64,000 nucleotides of DNA, from NCBI RefSeq assembly GCF_033118175.1, contig NC_083712.1, forward strand, positions 8,938,956 to 9,002,955, given 5' to 3'. The DNA is from Dama dama (lineage: Eukaryota > Chordata > Mammalia > Artiodactyla > Cervidae). The notes below the pieces were generated by a model that saw nothing but the letters and a program-made list of their open reading frames with translations, did no database searches and was not told where the DNA came from. The first letter of the stretch is position 1; every line of letters starts with the position of its first letter. Positions 34,737 to 45,151 of this stretch are shown here, in pieces. The position numbers and the translations under genes were made by a program.

Positions 34737-36059
34737 GTCTGCGGTCTTGTTTGGGAAACGTGACTCTGAGGTCAGCGTGTGCCATTTCATCCCCACCTGG
34801 TGAAGGCAGAAGCAGCCCCTCTTGGACCCTCTGGAGGCTTCGTCTTCCGTCCTGCTGCTTGTCTTTACCTTGGAACGACTCACACTAAACAGCCGGCTGG
34901 GCTCTGGTGTGGCCGTGGGGCCAGGCCACCCGCCCCCGCCGGGGATGACCGCGGCCCCCACGTGACGCGTGGGCATCCCGTGGCCCTCGTGCCGGGTGGC
35001 TTTCGTCCACAGTGACTCAGACCTTGCTTGTGACACGCCCCACGCCTACCAAGTAATTATGAAGACCAGAGTTACTCTGCCCTGGTCTCACGAGCAGAGG
35101 ACCTGGCCATCCGGGGCCCGCAGGCCCTGGTGAGCAGGACAGCTCACTGATGGCCCCTCTGGCTCGGTGACTGTAAAAAAGAGTGAGAGGCCTGCGAGTA
35201 AGGAGTCTGTCTCCTATTGTGGCTTGTGGTTTCTTCTCAGCTGACCCCAGTCTCACATCCTTGTCTCTGCATCCAACGCTGCAGTTCCCAGGAAAAAAAC
35301 TGAAACCCCTCGGGTAGGTTTTTGCTGTTTGGCGATTTTGCACATGTCCCATCTCAGCCTGTTACTTTTGGGATTTGCCTGCTTACAACATTCTACCTGA
35401 TGTTGTAGGAACGCTAAATCTCGTTTTCTTTACATGCCTGTGTATTTGATGTGTGTATCACCTTGTGCTCTGTTTGGCGGGGGATGGAGGGCAAACTTTG
35501 AGTCTGTAAATCTGTCTGTAAAATAATAACTGAGGTGAGGGACCAAGGTCATTAAACTCTCTGTGGTATGAATCAAGCATTTCTCACAGTTGCGCTTGAC
35601 CCTCCAGGTCACCTGATTACCATCTGGTACCAACCCGAGAGGTGGGACTGGACCGACCGGTTGGGGGGCGTCTCTCGCAGGGTTTCTGTTTGTTACTAGG
35701 GCACCTTCACCCCCGGCCCCCGCAGGGCTGACATTTCCGTGCTTCATCTCCGGGTGTGCACAGCATCCAGGGCACCCTCCCCCACGCCGTGAAAGCCAAG
35801 AATGTCCAGACTTGACCCTGAGGAGGTGTTCCAGCTGAGGGTGTACTTCTGTTGGCCCCGGAAGTAGCCTGGCTCTGCAGTGCTTGAACCAGCAGTTTTC
35901 TCGAGGCAGTTTTGTTGTTACATTGATGTGTTTGGCCAGGGGAGACTTAAGGATTCTTTATAAGCCAAGATAATGACAGCCATTAGCTTCCAGCTCATCA
36001 TTTGCACCAGAGGCAAACTAGCTTAGCTGACACTCAAGGAGTAGAAGCCTGGTTGCCCA
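34737..36059. other. No gene seen
   Basis: No exon-like structure and no repeat that I can name. Mixed GC content. Confidence 0.45.
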
Positions 36060-36230
36060 AAGAGACTTTTTTTTTTAATATTTATTTTTATTTATTTGGC
36101 TGTGTCGGGTTTTAGTTGCAGCATGTGAGGTCCAGTTCCCGGACCAGGGATGGATGGAACCCAGGCCCCTGTGTTGGGAGCACCGCGTCTTAGCCACGGG
36201 ACCCCCAGGGAAGTCCCTGGAAGAGACTTT
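36060..36230 (-). mobile_element. CHR-type SINE with TSD
   Basis: An antisense element at 36,070-36,220 lies between perfect repeats aagagacttt at 36,060-36,069 and 36,221-36,230. Confidence 0.92.
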
Positions 36231-36639
36231 GGACCAATCTCATCTTCTCCTGTCTGTGGCGCAGAGGTTAATCAAGCCTTCCGAGGTCACAGAGCAGTAG
36301 CAGTAAAGCTGGCAAGAAAGAGTCAGACCCCAGTCTGAGCCTTTAGCATGTTTTCAGACTCTTGGATCCAAGCCATAGGCACTGTGTTTGGTGGTTCAAA
36401 AACATGCTTTGTAGAGAAAGAAATGGACATAATGAATACTCATAGGAGCAGGAATGACTCTAGGAAGATACATTTTCCTGTGATGTCTTTTCTTTCCAGG
36501 AAGTTTTTGTTTTGCCACAGTTGTTAAGGAACTAGTGTTCATGAGACTGAAACCAAGTGGGTGCTGTTTTGGGGGCTTCAAAGAGCTCCCATACACAGTC
36601 CTTTATGTCTTGGAGCAGAAAGAATGGGGTGAGAGGCAA

Positions 36640-37120
36640 GGTGGTAGGTAAGAGGTGCTTTATTACAATAGGAGATGCCCTGAGAATGCACTGGCTACAG
36701 TTTCACAATCAGAGGAAAAGTGGGGAGGAGGGAGGAGACCTTCTTTGTCTTTCTTGAGCAGAGGTCATGCTTCCATCATCAGTTCCTCCTCTGGGTTGAG
36801 AAGGGGAGCTTTCTTGACCCTACATGGTCAAGCAAGGTCCACAAATTACAGCTTTTTTGTGTGTGCAGAAAGCACGTTCCGGGGATCCCTAACGTACTGA
36901 GCTTACGGGTAGGATGTGGGTCTCACGTCACCGCCGTTTTGTTGTTGGGGCATGTGTCATGCTTCTCTCACACATTCTGTTGCTCAGCAAGCCTGCTCCC
37001 TTGAGAGATCATGCACCTACAGGGGTCTCCCGTATTGTTCTACTCACAGCCCCCGAGTGGGATGAACTATTTAATCGCCCACTTTGACCTTTCACTCTGA
37101 CGCTGTCATCACTAGCTGCT
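36640..37120 (-). mobile_element. Possible LTR remnant
   Basis: gaggtgctttattacaata (antisense AATAAA) is followed by sequence of LTR-like composition. No second copy in the window, so the call is weak. Confidence 0.35.
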
Positions 37121-38880
37121 GAAGCAGCTCCAGTTCAAGGCACCACGAGACCGTGTGGGGACCTGGAGGCCTGCCTGGAGGGGGCAGCAGGGAGGAGACT
37201 GGGCTCGCCTCCGAATACAACAAGGACAAGTGGGGTCACGGCCAAGGAGCAGGGTGTGTCTGGGGGGCTGGGGGACCGGATGTTCCTGGGAGGAGGAATC
37301 AAGGCCAGGGCATTCTCACTGGACATTCAACAGGGAGGCCTAGACGATAACATGGGGAGGTGGGGCTGAGGAATCTGATCAGATATCCAGGGTGGGGGAT
37401 TTTTGCTAAAGCTGAACTAAAGATGCAAGGACAGGCCCAAGGTCAGGCATTGAGGACGGAGGGAAGCCTGGCTCGAGCTGGAGGGGAGACCTTGATCGCC
37501 AGCATAGCCAGAATCCAGAGTCTGTGCTTATTTCTGACCCGTTGTCCGCAGATGGCCAGCACGGGTCCAGTGCTTTCAACTGCTGATTGGCAACAGGGTG
37601 TGGGGGTGTCACTCTCCAGAGTAACTCCCGGGTTTAAAACTGGGAGATCCCTCCCTCCCTCCCTTGATTCTTAGGAAGAGAGGAGAAATCCCACCCCTTG
37701 TCTGCCGTCTTCTAAAAACCTTTTTCTTGATTAAACAATGAGCGTGTACTGCTTATATGATCAGAAAGAAAGATGCCGCCCTGGCCACCTCCTCTACAAG
37801 GAGTGTTTTTGGTCCTCTTCTCTACACCCTTGCAGCCTGGACCCCCAAGCTTGGCCTCCCGGAGCACTGTGGGAAATGGGACCAGTCAGTTACTCTCAGC
37901 CCCGCTTGGCTTCCTTACCTACAACACATGGGGAGTGTGCGTGCAGCTGAGGTAGGAATCGACCATTTACAGACAGGGCTTAGCTTGGTGACACATGCAC
38001 ACACAGACACACACACACACACATACACCCCACCCCACCCCCAGCAGGGAGAGGGGTCCAAGTGGGAGGAGGTGGACCGCAGGAGGCCAGTGGCCAGGCT
38101 GGGAACACAGGTACCTCACCAGAGCCGGAATCAGTGGCATTTCATTCAAAGTCTTCTCAATTCCCCCGATTATTTATCACTAGTTACACCTGTAATTTTT
38201 AGAAAACATGACTGCTTTTATCAGGATGCTTTAAAGATAGCAGAGCATATGACAAGACCCCTGAAGACACCGAGGAATTTACTGCCTGTGTGACTAGCAA
38301 AGTCATCACCTGGCGCCTCCGACCCGATCCCAGCTCCTCCTCTGCAAGGCGGCCTGGTCACCTCCAAACGGAGGGACGGAGGGACGCAGCGCAGTGCTCC
38401 GCGACGAGGCCGGGAGGCGGAGGCGGTAGCTCCCCCAGCGGTTCACATCTATTTCCACAGGACAGGTAGGACTCGGGGTTCAGCCTAAACTAGACAATGA
38501 GCCAAGCCTGAGTGTGAGCGGAAACCGCCAGTGTGCTGGAGGGACACAGTAATCGTTTATACTTTCTTTTCAAGGCCGCTGATAATTTCCATGTCTTATT
38601 TCATCCTGAGAGAAGTCCTGAGAGGTGGCTGAGGCCGTGGTTCTCCTCACGGGTTACAGGGGCAGGAAGACTGCAGAGTCTGCGGGCTGGGTGGCCTTCC
38701 TGCAGCCCAGTCAAGTGACCGCGGGCGCCTCAGGCAGCGGGGCAGGGTGGGGCGGGAGGGCAGAGGCCGCTTCCCACGGGACCCCAGGGGTTCTTTCTGC
38801 CGCACCCACACTGGTCACCGCGGGGGTGCCGGGCACGGGTCCAGGGGCTACTAACACCGCAGTCAGAAAATCAACAGGGA
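37121..38880. other. No gene seen upstream of the CpG island
   Basis: Contains a (CA)n tract at about 37,991-38,041 followed by C-rich sequence. Becomes GC-rich from 38,600. No coding exon recognised; exons of the neighbouring gene DLGAP2, expected on this side from the human map, were not found. Confidence 0.45.
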
Positions 38881-39590
38881 ACTGGGACAAAGGCACGAGA
38901 GCAGAGGATGCCCAGCGGTGACAAGTGTCCTGGAGGCAGGCCCGGGGGTGAGACCGCGGGGAGGGCGCTGCTGGGGACACGGGAGCACGCGGGCGGCCAG
39001 GTGTGCGCGGGGCCGCGGGTCAGCCGGGTCTCACGGCCTCTCCCCGATGCTCCATCCGGGGCGCAGGGCTGCCTAGCTCCAGGCCGGGAGGTGGTCCCAG
39101 CGCTCCAGAGCCCGGCCCCGCGCGCCCGGGGCGAGGCCCCCACGCTGGGCTGGGGCCGGGCGGCGGAGAGGGCGCGGGCGCGGGGTTCACCCGCGCCTCC
39201 CCTCCCCCCACGGCCCCGCGAGCCGCCGGGCAGCAGTGCGGCCCCTGCCCCGGGCACGCGCGCTCGGCCGGCGCCCGGACCCGGCTGCCCCGGTGCGCGC
39301 GGGGCCAGCCTGGAGGGAGCCGGTCACCTGCCTGCCCAAGCGGAAGCAAAACTGCGCCCGCAGCCTCTGCCGGGGAGTCACTGCGGCCCGCCGGGGCGGG
39401 TTCCCGGAGCTCCGCCGGGTGTCTCCGCGAGGCGCGGCAGGGGAACCGAGGCGTGGCCGGGCGGCGTTCCCCGCAAGTGCTGGACCGGCGGCCCTTTCCT
39501 GGTCCATCTTGGTCCGGGGAACGGACGTGGGCCGTGAGTGGCGAGTCCCCGGCTGGTTCCCTAGAGGCCGGAGAGCTGCTCCCCACGTTC

Positions 39591-39725
39591 GTGGTACGGC
39601 CCGCGCCCCTCCGTGCGTGGTACGGCCCGCGCCCCCTCCGTACGGTGGTACGGCCCGCGCCCCTCCGTGCAGTGGTACGGTCCGCGCCCCCTCCGTGCGG
39701 TGGTACGGCCCGCGCCCCCGCCCGG
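39591..39725 (+). repeat. 27-bp GC-rich minisatellite, 5 copies
   Basis: Units start gtggtacgg and run into cccgcgcccc and ctccgtgc. They begin at 39,591, 39,617, 39,645, 39,672 and 39,700 (26-28 bp). Each unit carries several CpGs. Confidence 0.95.
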
Positions 39726-39771
39726 CCGGCACCCTTGGTATCTCCCACAGCCGGGAGGCCACGCCCCCGGG

Positions 39772-39783
39772 CGCGCATGCGCG
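39772..39783. promoter_or_regulatory. NRF1-type binding site
   Basis: CGCGCATGCGCG fits the full YGCGCAYGCGCR consensus and is palindromic. Such sites usually lie close to the start of CpG-island promoters, so transcription may begin shortly downstream. Binding is inferred. Confidence 0.65.
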
Positions 39784-39799
39784 GCGCCGTGCGCGCGGG

Positions 39800-39969
39800 T
39801 GCACTGGTGGGCGCTGGGTGGGGGCGGGTTCTCCTGCTGGTCCGCGTCTCCTGTGCGATCTGAGAGCCTCATCCCCGCGCCGAGGAGCCCCGCGCCCACC
39901 AGGTGCGGCCTGCGGTGCTTGACGGCCAGGCCTGGACTGTGGGGCGGGATCCGGCTCGCCCGTCCTCAG
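39800..39969 (+). other. Putative CLN8 non-coding exon 1
   Basis: Lies between the NRF1-type site and the first perfect splice donor, CAG|GTGAGT with GT at 39,970-39,971. No ATG occurs in the interval. The 5' end is a guess, and alternative donors follow downstream, so the exon could be longer. Confidence 0.4.
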
Positions 39970-40212
39970 GTGAGTGCGCAGGGAGTCAGGTAGTCCTGTC
40001 CGGAGGTGGGCCGGGCAGTGGTCTGCTCGCTCCGTCCCCCGGTGAGCCGCGCGGGAGTTTGATCGACCCTTGCGCAGGTGAGCCGGCAAGGATCAGGTCG
40101 CTCCGTCCACAGATGAGCATGCAGAAGGACAGGTCGTCCTGTCCGCAGGTGAGCCGGGCAGTGAGCCGGCTAGGATCAGGTCCCTCCGGCGGCAGGTGAG
40201 CCGCGCGGGGCT
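39964..40212 (+). repeat. 36-bp minisatellite with a donor-like motif per unit
   Basis: Imperfect units of about 36 bp (the sixth 47 bp), each beginning with a form of (c)aggtgagccg followed by gcagg, atcagg and ctccgtcc. The GT or its equivalent falls at 39,970, 40,006, 40,042, 40,078, 40,113 (mutated to AT), 40,149 and 40,196. Three of the copies after the first are CAG|GTGAGC. Confidence 0.88.
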
Positions 40213-40290
40213 CGGGCCGCGGTGGAAGGGGTGCAGTCCGCGGGCGGACCGAGAGGACACTGGCAGGCCGCCCGAGACCAGGTTGTGCTC

Positions 40291-41885
40291 GCTGTAGGAC
40301 TTGTTTATATTTTTTTAATTATGTTCATTGAGAGTGTTTTTTTACTTACTTTTTGTATGTCAAAAATGAAGTTTATTCTGTGTTAAATATTGACATAAAA
40401 TGGGTTGTACCACTTTAAAACTTGGAGAACACCTCTTTCACACTGCAGATTAAAGGGATGCAATTTTGTGGGTGGAATAGAGAATAGGAGCTTTTTTAGG
40501 AGATGAAAAGTACTGAAAAGTAAAAGAGGAGAGCTCCACAAGGTGAGATGGAAATTGACCAGTTTTTTAAAGACTTGGCTGGTCCTCTCCAAGCCATCGG
40601 TTGCTGCCACATCCCATCTTTAACTCAGCGGGATCTTCCTGCATGTCTGCTCTGCATCCTCAAATCAGTGATATTCTTTTTTTTTTTTTTTTTTGGAGTA
40701 TGATTGCTTTACCCTGTTGAGTGTGTCTTTTAATTTGGAAAAAAAAATGTTTAAAAGCTGCTGAAGTATAATTCTCAAAATACAGAAGTGTAATTCCTGT
40801 GAAAACAGGGAGCACAGATCAGGTTGGACTAACTCACTGAGGAAAGACCCTCAGAGAGGACAGAACCAACTCCGGGATGGCCGTTGGGGCAGGGGATGGT
40901 CCAGGAACGCCGCACCTCATCAGTGCCTCTGGCTGACCTCATGGCACAGTCCCAGCCAAACAGACCTGCTGTGTGCCCTGGAAAGTCGGGTGACCTTCAA
41001 GGGCCTGCAAGCGACCCAGGGTGCTATAAGAAAGCCTGCTTTTCCCTCTTTCTGACGCATTTCCAAGTTTTGGATCAGTGTAGCCTCCAGTGAACGGCGG
41101 GAGCTCACACCTGCTCTGGTGGAGACACCCCAGTCCCAGGACAGGACTGCGGAAACCCTCCTCTTCAGTGTCCTAAAACGCCTGGCCCAGTGCAGGGAAG
41201 CGGCCAAAACCACCGAATCTTGTGAAAAAGTGAGACGAGGTTTGTACAGAGCTTGACTTCCCAAAGAAAATGGAGGCCTGTGGGGCAGAGGCGGGCTTTC
41301 CAGCCCTGGAGCCCCTTTCCCTCGGCTGCGGGGCCTTGGCTGCCCAGAAGCAGGGGCTTCAGTGGGTGACTCCAGAGCCCCCCAGGATCGAAAGAGCAGG
41401 GGGTCTGTGCTCCTGGGTGCGGCTCTGCAGGGGCAGCGACAGAGACCTCGAGCTGGGGCCTGAGGTAAGGTCAGCCTGCTGCCACAGGACCAGCTGGGCC
41501 CAGGCCCCCTTGCCTGGAGGCTGAGGGGTGTGGTGGGGTGCGGGGCGGGCGCTGAGCTGCTGGAGCTCTGCCCACCGCCCTCTGGTCTGTGCTGCGTTCC
41601 TGAGCAGCGCCCGGGTGCATGCTGGGGTGCCGCTTGCCAGGGGGCAGCAGTGCCATCTCGGGGTTCTGGGGGCTGTCTGGTCGCCGACTAGGTTCCCGCA
41701 GACCACCTCCAACCCAAGGCCTGGCCTTGTCCCCTTATGGCTCAGATGGGTCACCTCATCTGTGTGTCCCTGAGGCCCAGGGTGACAGGTTGGACCTGCC
41801 CAACCTGCCCAGAAGCTCTGAGCAGGCAGCTGTGCAGGAGGGTGTGTTCGGGGAGGGCTTGAGCAATGACCAGGGTGGGGCAGGT
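40291..41885. other. Probable CLN8 intron 1, left part
   Basis: No coding exon seen. A T-run with a short L1-like end (ggagtatgattgctttaccc) lies at 40,678-40,715. The remainder is unassigned. Confidence 0.45.
40678..40745 (-). mobile_element. Short L1 3' end
   Basis: A poly(T) run followed by ggagtatgattgctttacc resembles the antisense 3' end of cetartiodactyl L1 seen at 57,268. It is very truncated. Confidence 0.5.
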
Positions 41886-42184
41886 ATACTGGGATCGAGT
41901 CCTAGGGGTGGAGTCCTGTGGTCAGTTCCTGGGGGTGGAATACGGGGGTCCAGTCCTGGGGTGCAGTACTGGGGTCGAGTCCTGCGGGTGGAGTACGGGG
42001 GTCAAGTACTGGGGGTGGAGTCCTGGGGTCGGGTACTGGGGTGGAGTACTGGAGGTCAGGTACTGGAGTCGGTACTGAGGTGGAGTACTGGGGGTCAGGT
42101 ACTGGGGTGGAGTCCTGGGGTTGGGTACTGGGGTTGGAGTACTGGGGTCGGGTCCTGGGGTGGAGTCCTGGGGTCGGGTCCCTG
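41886..42184 (+). repeat. G-rich minisatellite
   Basis: Alternating units of 11-13 bp built from ggggtggagtcct and ggggtcgggtact, with a compound period of about 23-26 bp over some 300 bp. The + strand carries G runs of 3-5 at nearly every unit. Open frames on all sides here are a by-product of the repeat. Confidence 0.92.
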
Positions 42185-43914
42185 GTCTGCACAGGGAGTT
42201 GTGTCCTTGTCTCTGATGGGTCCCACCTCGGCTGTCTGGCCTGGGAGCTTCAGTGTCTGCCTTGACCGCAAGCACAGATCCTAGAAGGCTTGAGGACCCG
42301 GAACCAGGCTGAGGTTGCCCGTCAGTGGCTCTGGAGCCCGGTGGTTTTCCTGGTTCCTGGGTGCTGGGAGCCGCCCTCCCCGCCGCCCGGGCTTCTCCTT
42401 TGTCCTCAGAGGCAGGTGGTCGACTCTGCTGCGGCCTCGCGTCTCCACTTCCCACCCTCCCGGGCCCTCTGCCCGGCCCCTCAGGACCGCATGTCTCTGT
42501 GAGCTGCCTGCTGGGCAGCAGGGAGGTCAGAGGCGGGCATGTGGTGTGAGGGGTGCTGGTCGTTCCGGGCTTTCTCTCCAGGATGACGGTTTGGTTTGGG
42601 TTTAACTTGCCTCACAGTTAAAATCACCTGCAGCACACAGGAGACGTTCACACGCTTTCAGTTACATTCGCTTGGTTAGGAAAAGGAAGCCACTAACCAC
42701 TGCTTCTCAGGGTCGCAGGGCCCTAGAGCTGGGGGTACAGGCATGTTCTGCTCAGGGCACCTGCTCAGGGCACCTGGGCATGTCAGACATGCCTGCAGCT
42801 GGTCCTTCAGGGCACTGAGGCCAGGCCCTGGGCAGGTGCCCAGAGTGCCCTGTGTGATTGAAAGGAACAGACTTGCCCGCAGGCGGTCTGAGCCCCCGGC
42901 CAGGCTCTGAGGGCCTGGGTGCGTGGCGGTCAGAGGCCCGTGGAGCGGCCTGGGCTTGCCCAGCTCCTGGGAATCCGCGGTCCCGTGAGCCAGGCAGACC
43001 CCCAGTCAGCAGCCCCGCGTCCGCTCCTGCCCTCCGCTCGGCCAACCTCCGTCCTGCAGTCAGACTCCGGCTCCTGGGTTCCCGCTCTTAAACGGTGGAG
43101 CTGGGGTCAGAACCCACTGCCCTGTTCCTGGTTCTTTACTCCTGGGGTCCTGGGGTCCCCTAGCCTTGGAGAAGGGGCCCCTCTATGGGCCACTCCCCTG
43201 GCGAGCTCAAGTTGTTTAGTCAGAGCTTTTCAGGGTCACAGGGGAAGGGGAACCCCCATTTCAAGACAGAGCTTCATGTAGTGAGGTGCTGGCTTGGAGC
43301 ACAGTGCCCGGGGGACGTGTGAAGGGAGGGGCCGGACAGGGTGAAGGCTCGGGAGGGGCTACCTTTCTGCCGAGCTCAGGGTCGCGTGGCTCCTGCCTGG
43401 GGCTTGGCTCTGGATGGTGAGGCTTCCTTCTCACCCCCCGGCCCACTCCTGTTGGAGCTGCCCCCTACCCTGTGGGGCTGGAAGCTGACCACTGCGGGAC
43501 CAGACGGCTCCGGGCTCTGTTCTGAGAGGGTCAGGCAGCTGTGGCCACAAAGGACGACAAAGCCTGTGGTGTTCACAGGGCCTGGAGGCAGGACCTGGGG
43601 GCCAGGGGGCAGAGGACAGAACAGAGGGGGACGGAGGCCATGGCCTGTCCTCGGGTTTGCAGGGAAAGGCAGGCAGGGTGGGGTGAACACGAGACTGGCC
43701 CGTTCTAGTGATTTCTCTGGGGTTTGGGCGACAGGAGTATTCTTAGCTGCCGGGCACCTGGCCAGGGTGATCCAGGCAGAGGAGTGTCCTCTCCTGGGGC
43801 AGGGCAGGTGGCGGAGGCTGGGCCTTGCTGGGGGGTTGGCACAGGTCATGGTCGGCTCCTGGTGGGCCCTTGGCTGGTGGGGTGGCATCTGGGGAGTCCA
43901 GATGTCAGAACATC
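42185..43914. other. Probable CLN8 intron 1, middle part; no gene seen
   Basis: GC-rich sequence with overlapping frames on both strands (for example 42,919-43,281, 43,341-43,967, minus 43,376-43,888) of low-complexity composition. No domains, no splice-consistent exon and no repeat that I can name. Confidence 0.45.
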
Positions 43915-44865
43915 ACAGTAGACAGAAACATAGATATACACACACACACAGATGTGTACACACATAGATGTATACACAGATGTACGCACACAGATACACG
44001 CACACACAGATGTACACAGAGAGATACACACAGGTGTGTACACACATAGATGTACACACACACACAGATACACGTACGCACAGAGATCACAGAGATACAC
44101 GCACACAGATGCACACAGATGTACACACAGAGATACACATATAGATGTATACACAGAAACACACGTGTGCACAGATGTACGCACACATAGAGATACACGC
44201 ACACAGATGTACACACAGAGATACATGCACACACAGATGTGTACACACATGGATGTACACACACAGAGATACATGTATGCACAGAGATCAGAGATACATG
44301 CACACAGAGATACATGCACACACAGATGTATACACATAGATAAACACATACAGATTACACACAGAGAGATACACGTACACACAGATGTACATGCACACAG
44401 AGATACGCACACACACAGATGTACACGCACACACAGATGTACACGCACACAGAGATACATGTATAGATATGTACACACATAGATGTACACGCACAGATAC
44501 ATGTATGCACAGAGATCAGAGATACATGCACACAGAGATGTATACACATAGATAAACACAGATTACACACAGAGATACACGCGCACACAGAGGTACACAG
44601 ATGTACACACACACAGAGATACATGCACACACAGATGTACACACAGATGTGTACACACATAGATGTACACACACAGATACACATATGCACAGAGATCAGA
44701 GATACATGCACACAGAGATACATGCACACACAGATGTATACATAAACACATACAGATTACACAGAGAGATACACGTACACACAGATGTACACGCACACAG
44801 AGATACACGCACACACAGATGTACACACACAGATACATGCATAGATGTGCACACACAGATGAGTC
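43915..44865. repeat. CA-rich minisatellite with higher-order units
   Basis: About 950 bp made of agatgtacacacac, agagatacatgcac and close variants. A larger unit is visible: the phrase gcacagagatca recurs at 44,078, 44,279, 44,507 and 44,687, spacings of 201, 228 and 180 bp. Purine-pyrimidine alternation is nearly continuous. Long Cys/Val/Tyr-rich (minus) and His/Thr-rich (plus) frames arise because the repeat lacks stops. Confidence 0.95.
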
Positions 44866-45066
44866 GGGCCCATGTCTTTCCCTGCCCCATCCACACCCCC
44901 TCGTCTGTCCCTCCAGCAGAAGCTTTCTTGCTGTGTTTGTGTCACCCAGACTCAGAAGCACAAGGTGGAGACTTTTTGCCCGTGCTGTGACTATCTCCCT
45001 GGCGCAGGCGCGGCCTGCGTGCCGCTCCGTCCGGCCAGCAGAAGATCAGGCTCTGTTCTTCCCCAG
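44866..45066 (+). other. End of CLN8 intron 1
   Basis: Ordinary sequence leading to a strong 3' splice site: the pyrimidine tract ctctgttcttccccag ends at 45,066. This supports an exon start at 45,067, but it is inferred from the sequence alone. Confidence 0.5.
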
Positions 45067-45151
45067 GGTGAGGATGGGCGCATGAGGGTCCGGGGGCTGC
45101 GGCCCTGGCGCAGCGTGTGGACCCCGGCCTGGCCGAGACGACGCGGGCAGC
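45067..45151 (+). promoter_or_regulatory. CLN8 5' leader in exon 2, with two uORFs
   Basis: The first upstream ATG (45,074) has a good context (A at -3, G at +4). It encodes only three codons before TGA at 45,083-45,085, which is in frame with CLN8. Its stop overlaps a second ATG (45,082, weak context). That frame runs 32 codons past the CLN8 start and ends at 45,180. The in-frame TGA rules out any upstream in-frame start for CLN8. Whether the leader is transcribed depends on the inferred acceptor at 45,066. Confidence 0.55.

Larger units (their letters stand above)
38885..40290 (+). promoter_or_regulatory. CpG island, probable CLN8 promoter
   Basis: About 1.4 kb of very high GC and dense CpG, the strongest such block in the window. 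It contains GC boxes (ggggcggg near 39,941 and gggggcgggttc near 39,819) and a perfect NRF1-type palindrome at 39,772. The first CLN8 coding exon lies 5 kb downstream on the + strand. In human CLN8 the first exon is also non-coding and upstream. Long frames on both strands here reflect the lack of A/T-rich stop codons and are not genes. Assignment to CLN8 is by position. Confidence 0.75.

Noticed and set aside
1..38600. Exons of DLGAP2, the neighbour of CLN8 in human
   Set aside because: No recognisable coding segment found; the interval is repeat-filled and the gene probably ends to the left of the window.
39003..40089. Frames of 200-300 codons on both strands in the CpG island
   Set aside because: They overlap each other in several frames, are Arg/Pro/Gly/Ala-rich and follow from high GC content and minisatellite sequence.
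41619..42455. Plus frame of 221 codons and minus frame of 177 codons
   Set aside because: Both are translations of the G-rich minisatellite and its edges.
43846..44559. Long cysteine/valine/tyrosine-rich minus frame (237 codons), with others to 44,961, and histidine/threonine-rich plus frames at 43,952-44,990
   Set aside because: They lie wholly in the CA-rich minisatellite, whose words contain no stop codons in several frames; no start context, domain or splice evidence.
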